From Rhyzopertha dominica (taxonomy: Eukaryota > Arthropoda > Insecta > Coleoptera > Bostrichidae), in contig QCXZ01000042.1 of NCBI GenBank assembly GCA_025024175.1, forward strand, positions 11,425,501 through 11,489,500: a stretch of 64,000 nucleotides of DNA, in the 5' to 3' direction. Below, in pieces: positions 1-10,956 of the stretch. How positions within the stretch are numbered: position 1 is the first letter of the stretch; the number at the start of each line of letters is the position of its first letter. The translations under genes were made by a program, and so were the position numbers. Under the pieces are notes generated by a model. The model saw only the letters and a program-made list of their open reading frames with translations. It did not search any database and was not told the DNA's origin.

Positions 1-1400
1 GTAAGTCTCTTGTCTGTCAATTTTTTGAGGCCAAACCCGGATAAGTAAAAGAGCTCATCTTTAAGACACAAAATAATGACTGCTTTTAGAGCGATTCATA
101 TTAACTTACATCCGCTAGAAAACACAAAGCATCTAGCGTAAAAGGGGTCGTCATGATTTAATTCCACGTCCAATTAAACAGGCTAGAAGGGTGAATATGT
201 AACCAGTCACGGTATTAATTCTGTATAAAAAAGCTCCCTTTGGTAAAGCCAAGAGGAATTTGAATGCAAGTCGTAGACAGGGCAAAAACTACTTCGTTGT
301 TATAGCTGCCAATGGCGTTTTATTGACTACGTCCGTTTTCAGTTTATTGAAGATCTTCACACGTAATTATGAAACGAAATAGCGTGATTTACAGTTAAAC
401 AACTTGGCTATCACTTCATGTGTCTTGCAAAATATTTTTATCATGCATGATGACTTAATCAAATAAATTTTTAAATGATAACTCGCTTATCCCGTAACTT
501 TCTGAGAAAATAATGAATTAATCACAAACCTTCTGGCTTGAGAATATTACAGAATATTATACTTATGATAGACAAATGAAAATTACAGCATACCCACTCG
601 TAGATGAGAAAATTATGAAATATTGGTTAATCAGTAGAACGACTAGGTTTGCAGTCAGATAATGAGTAAGTTCTACAATTTTTGGAATAGTTATTTCCAA
701 GTTGTCATATATAAGTAAACAAAATAAATGTAGTAGCTACCGCAAACTCGATCACATCAAATTCTTTAAATTTTATTTTTTTTATTTTAATTTTTGGAAT
801 GTTTTATATTTCTTACAGGTAGGAGAGCTGTTCTAATCAACCTCCGACAGGTTATAAGAATTAAACCCTTTGACATAAAAAATATTGTATTATTTAAAGT
901 GGAGCAAAGTTTCCATTTCCCTGAAAAACCGTCGAAATCATAGGACCATATGACAAACGACATCGTGACACACGTCCACTTCAAGAAATGCTCTCCTGGA
1001 GCTTTGGTGGCAGAGCGTTATTTATTTATCTCTGAAGCAAAGAACAATGATAACAAACGCAGTTGACTGCACAGTTCTTTGGAAAGGCCACCTAAAAGCC
1101 TGCCACACGATACACCTAATTCTGTTGGCGATTTTGCAGAAAAATGAATAGGACAAATTTGTAATGTACAGGGATCTTATTTTTTAACCCATCGGAGGTT
1201 GAAAAACTACTGTTCTTGTGTATATTAAATCAAATTAAGAACGTACGAAAGAACCCTTTGATCATACCCTATAAGCATCATGACCATAGAATAATGTCTG
1301 AAGTTTTGGAAGCAACAAGGGTTGAGCAAAAATAAGGCAGTGAAAGCATACCAATTGCCTCGTAGTTCGTTGGTGCAAAGCCTCCTTCAAAAGATAGAAT
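1..1400. other. Intergenic AT-rich DNA, nothing recognisable
   Basis: No open reading frame with recognisable protein similarity, no long inverted repeat and no RNA gene are visible. The base composition is AT-rich like most of the window. It may hold old repeat debris that cannot be classified by eye. Confidence 0.5.
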
Positions 1401-1410
1401 AGATGTAGCA

Positions 1411-1450
1411 GGTCAGGTCAGGTCAGGTCAGGTCAGGTCAGGTCAGGTCA
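1411..1450 (+). repeat. Interstitial telomere-type repeat (GGTCA)8, i.e. (TCAGG)n
   Basis: Eight perfect tandem copies of GGTCA, equivalent to TCAGG in another register, with a partial unit on each side. TCAGG is the telomere repeat described for Tribolium and many other beetles, in place of the usual insect TTAGG. At about 40 bp it is an interstitial tract, not a chromosome end, because unique and TE-derived DNA continues on both sides. The absence of substitutions means it is either young or slippage-maintained. Confidence 0.9.
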
Positions 1451-2189
1451 GAATCTAATATAGACGGTAAATGCGACGATGATGATGAAAATCGATAAGT
1501 TCGTCAATTTTTAATGTTGTTATACATGGACTAGGCCTACAGGGGACACTGAGTCAACAAAAAAACGCGCCAGACTTTGCCCCAAGGTGGTGAGGGAATG
1601 AGTGGCCTAATATAATATGTAATGCACTATGAGTTCTCTCTTTAGAACAAAAGCTCGGAAATACTTTAATGATTGTACTATAAGTACAGATTGAGGATCT
1701 GATATGACGAATTAATTAGATCTAATCCTGTTTTCTATAGCAAAGTCTAGAGCACTGCTTCGGCTGTAAATACAAGCATTTCAGGATCACAGGAGAACAC
1801 ATTAGAAAACTCCAGAGAAGGATTGTAAAGGGCACACCCCACATCCTCTGTTGATTTCGATCCATCTGTATAATGTATAAATAATGCAAACGGATACAAG
1901 GAGTAAACCTGTGTATTCAGAAAATATCTGATGTGTTATAAAGGATGTGATTCTAATATTGCATTTACTAGAAGGAAGCATCTTCCAATAGTATGTTATT
2001 ATGAAAACGTGAATTTGTGCTAAATGCTTTTGTTAAAGGAAATAAACATTATTTAGAGCAAGATTCAAGCAGTAAGGCTGAAACAGGAGCGGAACGTAGC
2101 GTCCCAGTAACAATACTAACCACGATAGAAGACTAGTTTTGGTGACCGCACCGTAAAATAGGTAAGAACATTCCATATCTAGAATTGAC
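1451..2189. other. Intergenic AT-rich DNA, nothing recognisable
   Basis: AT-rich sequence between the telomere-like tract and the mariner fragment. No supported gene, no clear repeat ends. Confidence 0.45.
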
Positions 2190-2410
2190 CTTTGAACCGT
2201 GGCATTTATTTACGGGACGTGCAAAATGCATTAATTGAACCCCATTCTATGGTTTCAGCAGGATGATGCGCCTCCACACTACACTAGAGACCCAAAAATG
2301 GTGTATTTCCAAACTGCTGGAGAAGGCAAGGTGGGCTAATTGATTGAGCATCAAGATCTCCGGATTTAACACTACAATATCTACATTTGCAAGCCAGACA
2401 TCCACTTGTT
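2190..2410 (+). mobile_element. Mariner/Tc1-superfamily transposase fragment, decayed
   Basis: Around 2252-2310 the + strand reads FQQDDAPPHYTRDPK, the hallmark of the mariner/IS630 DDE core (usual form FQQDGAPPHYAR, which holds the second catalytic Asp). The frame then degenerates. No terminal inverted repeats were found, so this is a short internal relic. Confidence 0.6.
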
Positions 2411-2574
2411 TTCGAAATAAGTTTTGTTGTTTATAACACGTTAACTAGGATGACTATATCAATTCTGACCTTTTTTAATCTGCAAACAGATTGTTCAACA
2501 ATGGGATTAAAAACTCAAAACGGATGCTATTAATAAAGGAACAAATAATTATGATCATAAATGTAAATAGCGGA

Positions 2575-3060
2575 CTACCCGAAGCCGATGCTATCAATTC
2601 TGTCAAATTTATTTACTTGCACCCAGCAAGAGATCGTTCCTTTTGCAATTAGCCGGGCCAATTCAGCGTGTATCGTAATTAACCAGCTTCGAGTTGGTGC
2701 AACTTCCGTTTGTGAGCGAACAACATCGTAATAAAGTTTTTGCCCTTCAGTATCTCGCCTGGTCTTTTTCATCGAATGCCCGTGAATCAGGTTCGCTTCC
2801 TGTACGTAATACCCATTCATACGAGAATTAATTACATACACAATTAAGCGTATGTGTTCCCTACGACCCCCGTTTCCTTCACGGTACAGTCGGCGCACTG
2901 AAATGCCCCCCCTTGATTGTGTGATGTGCATGGGAACGAGACTGAGCGAAATCTGGCAGGGAAATTTTTGGCAGTAACTGGCTATCTTCGTATAATCAAT
3001 TTTTGTGACATTATCAGGACTAAAAACTTCAAACACGAATTTGCAGCAACATGTAATCGG
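2575..3060. promoter_or_regulatory. GC-richer non-coding island with homeodomain-type sites (candidate regulatory element)
   Basis: This stretch is clearly richer in GC and CpG than its flanks and contains repeated homeodomain-type cores: CAATTAGC near 2648, GTAATTAACC near 2675, AATTAATTAC near 2825, CAATTAAGC near 2841. A 162-codon open frame exists on the - strand (2575-3063). Its translation has no domain I recognise and no splice or codon signature, so I read it as chance openness of GC-richer DNA. The alternative is an orphan gene. Confidence 0.3.
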
Positions 3061-3063
3061 CAA

Positions 3064-3690
3064 TCAACTAATAGCTACTAAAAATTTCCACTTTTGTAAC
3101 TTGCTGACAAAAGTGCAAAACGCTGCTGATATTACCTATCTAAAGTGACAATTTAGGCAAAGTTTAGCTAAAAAACTATCCGCAATAAGTAATACATGTT
3201 TACCATGATCAAAAGCAGAAGAACAAGAAGTAGGTACTACTTGATGGCTCTACGGAATCGCATTTAAATGTGTTATCCATATTTAACCATTGGATTGAGC
3301 AAATTTTTCGGAGATATGATTGTATCTCTTTAATCCGTATACAAAACGACAGCAAGTGTTCTGAAACTTCTGCAATCGATGAATTGTTACTGCATAACAA
3401 ATCACAATAGGGGGCTAGTACACCGTGATAGTAATTAATAATTGGGAGAGCAAGAAGCCCTGTAAGTTTCGTACGTATTCGAAAGTTAATTATGTGAAAG
3501 TTAGTATTAGTTTTTTTATCGTCTATTTTGACTACAAGGTTTCTTTGCAATAAGAAATCTTGAGCTTCATTTCATTCCATGTTACTATCTTACATATAAT
3601 TTATATTGTTTTTTGCAGCTTGACGGTGCTCTTTTGATCCAAAAATTAGGTAGGAGCATTTACTGGAAATCCGTTTTATATTATTTTCAT
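3064..3690. other. Intergenic DNA, nothing recognisable
   Basis: A 113-codon open frame on the - strand (3209-3550) shows no family similarity that I can see. No repeat ends are apparent. Confidence 0.4.
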
Positions 3691-3699
3691 TGCAGTGAG

Positions 3700-4090
3700 T
3701 GCTCATTGCTCTCAAACCTGCATTAACTCTTGAGCTGGTCAAGCTAAAGTGGTTCGTATGAAACGAATATAAAATGTGAGTGTCGTCTGCTTATGAATAA
3801 ACTTCAACATTGTTTGTGCAGCTTATGAAGTCTGCTGTATAATTGAAAATAATAATGGCCCTAAAATAGGGCCTTGTAGTACGTCTGAGGTGATCGAACA
3901 CCTTACGGAGTGTGAATTTCCTGGATTAACTTTTTGGGGACGGTTGCTAAAATAAGAGCGAAAAAACAAAGTGATATGTAATCAGATCCATAAAACTGAA
4001 AATTAGGGAAAATGAGGCAATGAACCAAAGAATCAAATGCCTTTGACAGTAAAGGGTTAGCTAACGAGCAATTTCTTATAGGTAACAATA
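3700..4090 (-). mobile_element. Non-LTR retrotransposon reverse-transcriptase relic (Jockey-like)
   Basis: Read on the - strand in two frames, the sequence gives KAFDSLVHCLIFPNFQFYG (usual form KAFDSVDHNLLLxKLxFYG) at about 4015-4070 and then VLQGPILGPLLFSII (usual form VPQGSILGPLLFLIFIND) at about 3820-3875. These are consecutive RT palm motifs of Jockey-type LINEs. Stops and frameshifts interrupt them, so the copy is dead. Confidence 0.65.
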
Positions 4091-4249
4091 CAACTGTTTC
4101 GTGAATGTATCGGAATTTAGCTCTATTAATATTAACTATAGAGTAAAAGTTTTGATTGGAGCTAATCAACTTGGTCTTCTAAATCGGCACCCTGTTATTA
4201 TTACATTTTTGGATTCCTCTTTGAAAAGAAGACTTTGTTAATATGATAT

Positions 4250-4640
4250 GTGGTCTCTCAGGCGCCGTTTTGAAGTTATTTGAGGGTTTTTCTCGAGTGG
4301 GTTCGTGGACACAAGGGATCAGGGCCAATGAGAGAGCAGAGCCTACCTATGGACTGGCATATTAGACTGCACGGTGAAGTCAGAGAAGTACCGAGAAAGA
4401 AATATCAACATTACTGAATCAATCACGATGTTCGTCGTTAGTAAAAGTTAAGGAGGACGCATTTAAGAACAGTAACTGGACTTCTTACATGACATTTATC
4501 TAGAATTGATAAATGCATGGAAAAGAATCATACTCTTGGAAAATTGGCTACCATTTGCGGAACCTGATGAGATTGCACCAGCACATGCAAGTTACTGCAA
4601 CTTTACTGCAGTGGGCTCTCAAAACCACGCCCTGTTAAAT
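4250..4640 (+). mobile_element. Possible RNase H relic of a LINE
   Basis: About 4290-4345 reads, across frames, W-V-R-G-H-K-G-I-R-A-N-E-R-A-E. This resembles the WVPGHxGIxGNExAD motif of RNase H domains carried by LINEs of the I/R1/Jockey groups. The rest is degenerate. It lies close to the RT relic but on the other strand, so it is probably a different copy. Confidence 0.4.
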
Positions 4641-5785
4641 ACATAATAATAAGTCCTCCAAGACCAGAGTTTAAGAACATCAGCATCAAACGTTGGAAGC
4701 CTTAGAGCTCCGATCACTGGAACAGTTATTGCCATGGCTTCCATAAGGCCATAAGGTAAGTGCCTTAGGTAATGTTAAAAGCTCAGTGACTTTAAATGAA
4801 AAAGTGTTTAATGTGACTTATATGAGCTTCCAAAATTGCTGTGTTATTTATGGCGCACGCTGTATTACATTTGGTCGCCTATCCAGCTGTTTTTAAACAT
4901 TCTAATCTCTACACGTCTGAGTTTTTAGTTGTAACTAAATAAGTTTTATGGATTTGATTGATGTTATCTATCTGATGCTATATCGGTAAAGGCCAAGCAT
5001 TCATGCAAACTGTGGAAGTTTGAAAGCATTTATGCTCTATGACTCTATAGTATTGTAATTTCACTTACTGAAACTTGTAAATTAAAGCGGAAACGAGTTA
5101 TTGGACATTATTAAAGAACTGAATAATCCAATAAGTTATCAGATTGATAAAATCGTCAAAAGTAAAAGACACACAGTATTAAGGATTCCACCTTATTACT
5201 GTGTGTTCAATCTGATTTAATTAATATGGAGCAATCTGAAATGAGGCGTAAGAAGAAATAATAAAGCCAAAATCTCAGTTCTTCTGTCGTAGACTTGGTA
5301 TGAGCAGCCCTTATGGGAAAACTGTGTGAAACACGCTCAAGACGTGGAAGATTTTTATGCATCCACAGATATTCCCAATTTCCTGGTATTGAAAGACAAT
5401 GAAGAAAACACAGAGGACGATAACAGTGAAAGTGAATGAAATAGATTAACAAATAAATATTAATAACTCTTTTACTTTGTTTTTCTTAAGACGGTCCTGA
5501 TAGAGGTTTATGTTAATTATGGGACTTTTTACAATTAAGACTTCATTGTAACTAAAACAGCAATAATTGGGGGATGGAAATTTCTCTTGGACCAGAATAA
5601 TATGTTTACTGAAATTGACTAATCCAAGTTTGACACTGTGGGTGGTTCTTCAGCTTGTACGCCCCTAAAGGGCTCTGAACCGAAGAATGGTTTGCAGAAA
5701 AGCCATCCAGTCACCGTCTAGTTAACTATGAAGACTGAAGGATTACGTTGAATAAATAAGCATTTATTTGTGGAGTATTGCCTCA
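4641..5785. other. Intergenic DNA, nothing recognisable
   Basis: AT-rich DNA without supported genes or bounded repeats. A short open frame on the - strand (5207-5452) has no family signature. Confidence 0.4.
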
Positions 5786-5789
5786 GAAA

Positions 5790-6200
5790 GCAAATATTCG
5801 ACTCCACCAGGTCTTCCTCCTCGGCGCCGCTCGCCTCCACGACATCCTCGTCCACGTGGCAACGCCGTTCTTGCGTGCTGCAGAGGGGCCGTTGACCGGG
5901 CCGCGTTACGACACCGGGGGTTATTACAGTGTTACGTAACGTTACCTCAGTTGATCTCGTCGCGCCTTACGACCCCCCAGTGCACCAGAGGCAGACGGAC
6001 GGGCCTGTGCGGCGGCAGGCGGGTGCCAATGCACCGACTTACTCAGCGATCTATGACAGAGCGGGTTGCTTTTCTATGGGAATCTTTTATGTGCTGCTGG
6101 CTTTTTTTGTTCTCGACTCCGGCGATTCGCTGCCGGAGCTCCCTTTGTGGTCCGCTTCCCCCGAGAAGACTGTTGCGTTTCTTTGAGCGCAACAGGAGCG
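5790..6200. promoter_or_regulatory. CpG-rich island, function unknown
   Basis: A sharp GC- and CpG-rich island in AT-rich surroundings. It includes the palindromic stretch GTTACGTAACGTTAC near 5932-5946. Open frames on both strands run through it (the longest is 5768-6241, +, 157 codons), but the translation is Arg/Pro-rich low-complexity text typical of GC-rich non-coding DNA. It may be a distal promoter, a non-coding RNA exon or an enhancer. Confidence 0.35.
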
Positions 6201-6397
6201 GGTGGATCGGAGCTTGTCTCGAGATAATTTTTTTACTTTAAATATGTTAGGTGAATTGTAAATTGCTTCTTGCATTGAGCTCGATGAGGTTTCTCAGAAA
6301 CTGTTCTATAACTAAATAAAGTGGCCAAATGTGCTCAGAATGCTTGACAAGTACGCGTGGGGTTCCTCAGGGCAATATACATGGACCTGTATGTATA

Positions 6398-7244
6398 CAG
6401 GATGTTTCACGAATGATAATGACCCTGACGAAATTAAAAATGCAATCCAAACACGTTTGCAGAGGTAACATTGATAATTATTGTTCACTGTCTTAAAAAA
6501 TATAAAACGTAGAGAGCTACATAAATTCGTAAATTTTGACATAAACTTCAATCATTTGCTTTAAGTAAATTCGGTATTGTAAAACAAATTTTATTTTTGA
6601 AAAATATTTATTCAATAACATTAATGTAATAAGTGCTCAAAATGTCGCCCTCCGCTGTTTTCACAAGCTTGAATTCGTGCCCAAAACTATCTTTTAACAT
6701 GCATTAACATTTCTGGAGTGATGGATCTACATGCATCACGTATTTTACTTTCTAAATGTTCTACACTTTCAATTGGTGTTTGGTATACTTGCTCTTTTAC
6801 CATTCCCCACAGAAAAAATCCAAATGAGTAAGGTCCGGGGTTCTCGGTGGCCAAGGATTAATTGAACCTCTTCCTATCCATCGCTTAGGCAAAACCAAAT
6901 CAAGATGATTTCTCACTATTCTATGATAATGCGTAGGTGCCTCGTCTTGTTGGAACCATAGATCTTGTCTTACTTGTAAATTTACATTTTAGAAAATTAC
7001 CAGTAAAATGTTTCTTAAAAAATTTAGATAAGTATTGGCGTTTGAACTATCGCGAAAAAAATAAGGCCCAACAATTTGATTCCTCAATATTCCGCACCAG
7101 ACATTCGTCGAGTAGATAGTTTGAAAATGTTACTCTCGAATCTAACATGGAATTTCTTGCGCATAATAATGCATGTTATGTTTGCTAACTCCACCATTAT
7201 TAGAAAATCTTGCTTCATCTGAGAAGCTAATGTTGTCATATTCA
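6398..7244 (-). mobile_element. Mariner/IS630-like DNA transposon, decayed
   Basis: The - strand between 7244 and 6640 encodes, with frameshifts, a DDE transposase C-terminal half. FSDEARFSNNGGVSKHN lies near 7240-7180, DEAPTHYHRIVRNHLDLVLP near 6960-6890, then a WPPR-type motif and LTHLDFF-type text, ending with a C-terminal helix region near 6660. The left end carries CAGGATGTTTCAC at 6398-6410, which reappears at 10957 and looks like part of the terminal inverted repeat. The right part is lost where LINE sequence begins at about 7245. Confidence 0.7.
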
Positions 7245-7900
7245 AATCAAATCAAAAGCATGAAATCCTGCTGGACAAATTTCATTATTATGGGATTAGA
7301 GGAACAGCAGCTAAATTGATGAGGTTTTATCTAGATGACCGTAGTCAACAGGTCGAGTGGAATAAAAGGCTGTCCGCTGTCCCACGGTGAGAATATGGGG
7401 CACTGGGCTCCTCAGGGATCCCCATCGGACCATATGTTGTTTCTCATCTTATAGAACCACCATCTTTTCTAGTTCGTTTGTTAATGCATCAAGGCACCCA
7501 GATTTTCTGAAATTGAAAACGTAATTAATAACGGTGGAAAATGTTCAGAACAAAACACAGATCTTATTACTCACCATTAGGCAGCAGGTGCCGCGGGGTG
7601 ATTTAATGCTGTTATTAGGGTTTCACGTGGACTACTGCATGATCTGGAAAACACACAGTGGCAACAAAACTCACTACTCCTACTTCCACAGCTGGCTATC
7701 TTATGGAATCATACTGTGGGCTACACCATCAGAGTTGTTAAGGGTTTTCCTTCTGCAGAAGCGGACCGTCTCTGCTGTCGTGGGGACATCCCAAAATAAC
7801 TACAAATAATTACATTGCCTGCAGAACACATACTCACTTGTACCTATATGCTAGTTTCCATCAAACCATCTCAGAAAGTCATTCCACCACCATGGAACAA
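7245..7900 (+). mobile_element. Jockey-like LINE reverse-transcriptase relic
   Basis: The + strand reads HEILLDKFHYYGIRGTAAKL at about 7263-7322 (classic Jockey form HEILLxKLxxYGIRGxAxxW). A degraded GxPxGP block follows near 7415-7430. In the open frame 7534-7809 there is HSWLSYGIILWATPSELLRV followed by FLLQKRTVSAVVG (usual form HSLLxYGIILWGNSxxxxxVFxLQKRxIR). The order and orientation match one 3' LINE fragment. Frameshifts and stops make it inactive. Confidence 0.75.
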
Positions 7901-8945
7901 GAACAATTAACCCATTCCAAAATATAGAGATTAATAAGTGCCAAAATAACTTTGTGTATACACTGGGGAAAAATATACAATAGCATTAGGTTATCAAACC
8001 ATACGAAATAAAGAGCAGACAATAGAACAGGCAAATTAGACTATTACTGCTTAAAAAAGTAGAACTTGAAAACGACACATCCTGCAAAGAAAATACTAAA
8101 ATTAAACATAAGTAAATTTTGCGTCGACTAACGTATGGAAAGTCAAAATCGGTTTAGCTACAATCCATCGTTAAAAATCGGCAATTTCGATAAAATTGTC
8201 CATCAAAATCTAGTATATCTAGATTCCACAATGTTGGTTGGGATATGCCGGTACCAGCTATTCCCATTCTCCCCTTTGGGTTATGTAAATTAAGTAAATA
8301 AATAATTTATATAAAATTTACATTATAATATAGTTTAAGTGAATAATGATTTATTTGGCGCTGCAATTCCTAGACGTGTAAGTTGGCAATAGGTGCGCCA
8401 TACCATATCCTGCACCTGTTTAAAAGGGATGCCAAACAACTTGTTCATGCAGAAAAGTCGTATCCAATGGTCTGTCATGCGTAGAAACTGTAAGGGCACT
8501 CTTGCCACAATTCCGTCACCGAAGAAGACATTTGCCTCGATTGATAAAACTCGAAATCATCGAAGAAGGGAACTACCTTGATTCCTTGCCAGAAGATGAC
8601 GACGGGTTTCTAAGAAGAATATGACATTTTCTTCAAATTATTGTCATCCTCAAAACGCCGGCAACGAACTAAAAATTACATGCCCTCCGGACAATATGAC
8701 TACTTTCTATTAGAACGTAGGGCTTTGAAGTTAATAATTATAGATTTATCATTTCTTCAAATGAAATTAAATTAGATGTAGCTATTATTTACAATTTATG
8801 TTTAATAGAATTTGATCCCGTAAAATTTATTACATAAAATTTTTATTTGGAGTAAACGTTTGTAAGGTACAGGCGATGAAGCATGTACGTAGTTCACTTT
8901 TCAATCAAGTTGGTGAAAATTGCGGAATTACCGATTTTTTTAAAA
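7901..8945. other. Intergenic DNA, nothing recognisable
   Basis: AT-rich DNA. The small open frame at 8393-8581 (+) is not recognisable. No bounded repeat was found. Confidence 0.4.
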
Positions 8946-8949
8946 GAAG

Positions 8950-9260
8950 ACACACTGACTCCTGTTCTTCGACGTTAACATCTTGGTGATAAGCGCAAAA
9001 TTTTCTCAGTTCGTTATATTCCTTAATTGGCTCAAATAAGAACAAACTAAATCCTAGGCTGATTTGCTTTTACATGTTTCATGAATTTGTGATTGATTCT
9101 GGCTTCCAGCTCTTGCAAATTTTGCAGTTTTTCTTTGCACTTCATCTGACTCCAGATGAAAAAATCTAATGGACTTGAATCAGTAGTTCCAAGACATCCT
9201 ATCCAGCGACCTGGTAAGATGTTGTCCAGAACCAGATTCAAGATGACCTCCAAGATGTGG
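8950..9260 (-). mobile_element. Mariner-type transposase C-terminal fragment
   Basis: The open frame at 9047-9253 (-) reads LPGRWIGCLGTTDSSPLDFF followed by IWSQMK and a leucine-rich tail. This is a version of the mariner/IS630 motif FPGRWIGRxGxxxWPxRSPDLTPLDFFLWGxxK, with the Trp-Pro block lost. It is an isolated C-terminal remnant with no terminal repeats visible. Confidence 0.6.
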
Positions 9261-9639
9261 CGGAGCGGTTTCCCATCTCAAAAATTATAGTTTGCGTATT
9301 GTTACATCTGCTTCTTATTCTTTGTCTCCCTTGATACAAGAGGCAGTCATTAAATTTATATGCATACGCCGTCGGTATCGTTAAATTAAGTTATTGAATT
9401 GCACATTTCGCTTTTAAAACCAGCTTATCTATTTACCATTGTTAACCTATAAGATAGTATCTAGATGTTTGTATACTTCAGATACGAACTTACATCATAA
9501 TTAAAACCTTTTTATAATGATTGAGGACGACATAAAAGCCTTATGCTAGGGAATTCATAGCTTGTTTTGTAAAAATTTGAGCAAATTTTTTTACCAAAAA
9601 GTAGCGGATTAATAAGATAAAGAAGATCCGTGTCAACTA

Positions 9640-9850
9640 GCCAAAATAGCTGGCAACGCAGCCAGCGCAACAGTTGGAAACTAGCATAGGCATTATTATT
9701 TAGTCCACGTGTGTAGCCGCGCCAAGATTTCGATGCTGCAGAGGAAATGAACGGGAAAACGGGAAAAAATGTCAGATTGTACGCCGGCGCTAGTTGTGAG
9801 CACCCGCCCACCACATTCGCGGAGGCGATCGCGTTTTTTCTTTGATGGGG
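9640..9850. promoter_or_regulatory. GC-richer non-coding island
   Basis: A short CpG-containing island (CGCCGGCGC, CGGAGGCGATCGCG) in AT-rich flanks. An open frame on the - strand (9512-9853) crosses it but is not recognisable as a protein. It is similar in character to the other islands upstream of ttk. Confidence 0.25.
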
Positions 9851-10495
9851 CAAATCACCAAAGAGCCTTACGATTTTTTTAGAGTTTCACGCTTGTTGAC
9901 GGAGGTCCTTTATTTCGACGTAAAAATCTCGTTAGAGCGCTTATATTTTATGGGAGTGCAGTTCGTAAAAAAGATTATTGCATTCGCTATAAATATACCT
10001 TAGGTTGGCTATTCGGTACTTGAAAATATTCGCTGGAATCATAAAGAAAAGTAGAATAAAACATTTTTCGGAAAATTATTAAATGCTATAAACCATTTAA
10101 ACATAAATTACAATAATTGACAGTAGATGTAATAATAAATCATTAATATTTAAAATAATGAACCATCATCTATACAATGACGCTTTATTTTCTTCTGGAG
10201 TGTCTGAGCAGCTTACTTATCAATTTCTTTTTTTCTAATGCAGCGTCGTAGTTTGTCATTCGCTTCTTCTCAACTCTTGACATATACTTTTTTTGCTCAA
10301 TATTATCAAAGTTTCCATTAGACGACATTGCGGAAAATTGGGAAGATTGTCAAATTTAGGGACAAAATTTGCATTATAGCAGTCTCTAGTTGCCCTTAAA
10401 TAATGAAATGAAGCTAGAGCAAGCCTAAACTTTATATCATTATTGACATGATATGTATTTAAAGATCTAAACAATTTATACATCTTTAGATATCA
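9851..10495. other. AT-rich DNA, possibly repeat-derived
   Basis: No gene is supported. It abuts the Penelope-like fragment, and part of it may be that element's tail. Confidence 0.35.
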
Positions 10496-10496
10496 A

Positions 10497-10820
10497 TTAG
10501 ATAGCTTGGAAACAAGCTGATTGAACGTATGTGCTTTTTTAATTTCCAAAAGTTCTAAAAGGTTCAGTTTTTTACATTTCCCTTCGCAATGTAAAACTTT
10601 AACGTCGTTTTAATCTAAGTAATGGCTATTTTTTATGCAGTGGTCAGCAAAACCTGTTGTGCCTATGCTTGAATTTATATTCGCAACATGATCTTTAATT
10701 TTGTTTTTAATAGCTGATTGTCTTATGTATATCATGTCACATTGCAAACATTTTATTTGGTACAACTGTACTTTACAACCCCTGTGAAAAGAGGGGACGT
10801 AAACAAAATTCTGCACATCT
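10497..10820 (-). mobile_element. Penelope-like element C-terminal (GIY-YIG) fragment
   Basis: The - strand ORF 10610-10816 reads VQLYQIKCLQCDMIYIRQSA, a decayed GIY-YIG endonuclease start (usual form VYxIxCxxCxxxYIGQT). It continues through FADHCIKNSHYLD. After one in-frame stop the text goes on to VLHCEGKCKKLNLLELLEIK and ends FNQLVSKLSN-stop near 10500, the typical C-terminus of Penelope-like ORFs. The RT part is absent. Its 3' end recurs inverted at 10919-10950. Confidence 0.7.
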
Positions 10821-10950
10821 GAGTTTAGTATAATGCTGTTATCTCTGACAATGACCGTATGGTCGAAATGATGGTCAGAGTCAGAGTTATCTAATATATC
10901 AAGTGAGGCAAAGCAAATACGTTCAATCAGCTTGTTTCCAAGCTACCTAA
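10499..10950. repeat. Inverted repeat flanking the Penelope-like fragment
   Basis: About 30 bp at 10499-10530 (core TAGCTTGGAAACAAGCTGAT) recurs as its reverse complement at 10919-10950 (core ATCAGCTTGTTTCCAAGCTA). The arms are about 390 bp apart. A diverged third copy lies near 21634-21660. Head-to-head or tail-to-tail partial copies are common for Penelope-like elements. Confidence 0.7.
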
Positions 10951-10956
10951 TTGATT

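Noticed and set aside
2575..3063. 162-codon open frame on the - strand as a gene
   Set aside because: No recognisable domain, unlikely composition and a homeodomain-site-rich background. Treated as open by chance in GC-richer DNA.
5768..6241. 157-codon Arg/Pro-rich frame as a coding exon
   Set aside because: Overlapping long frames on both strands in a CpG island give low-complexity text. No splice or family support.
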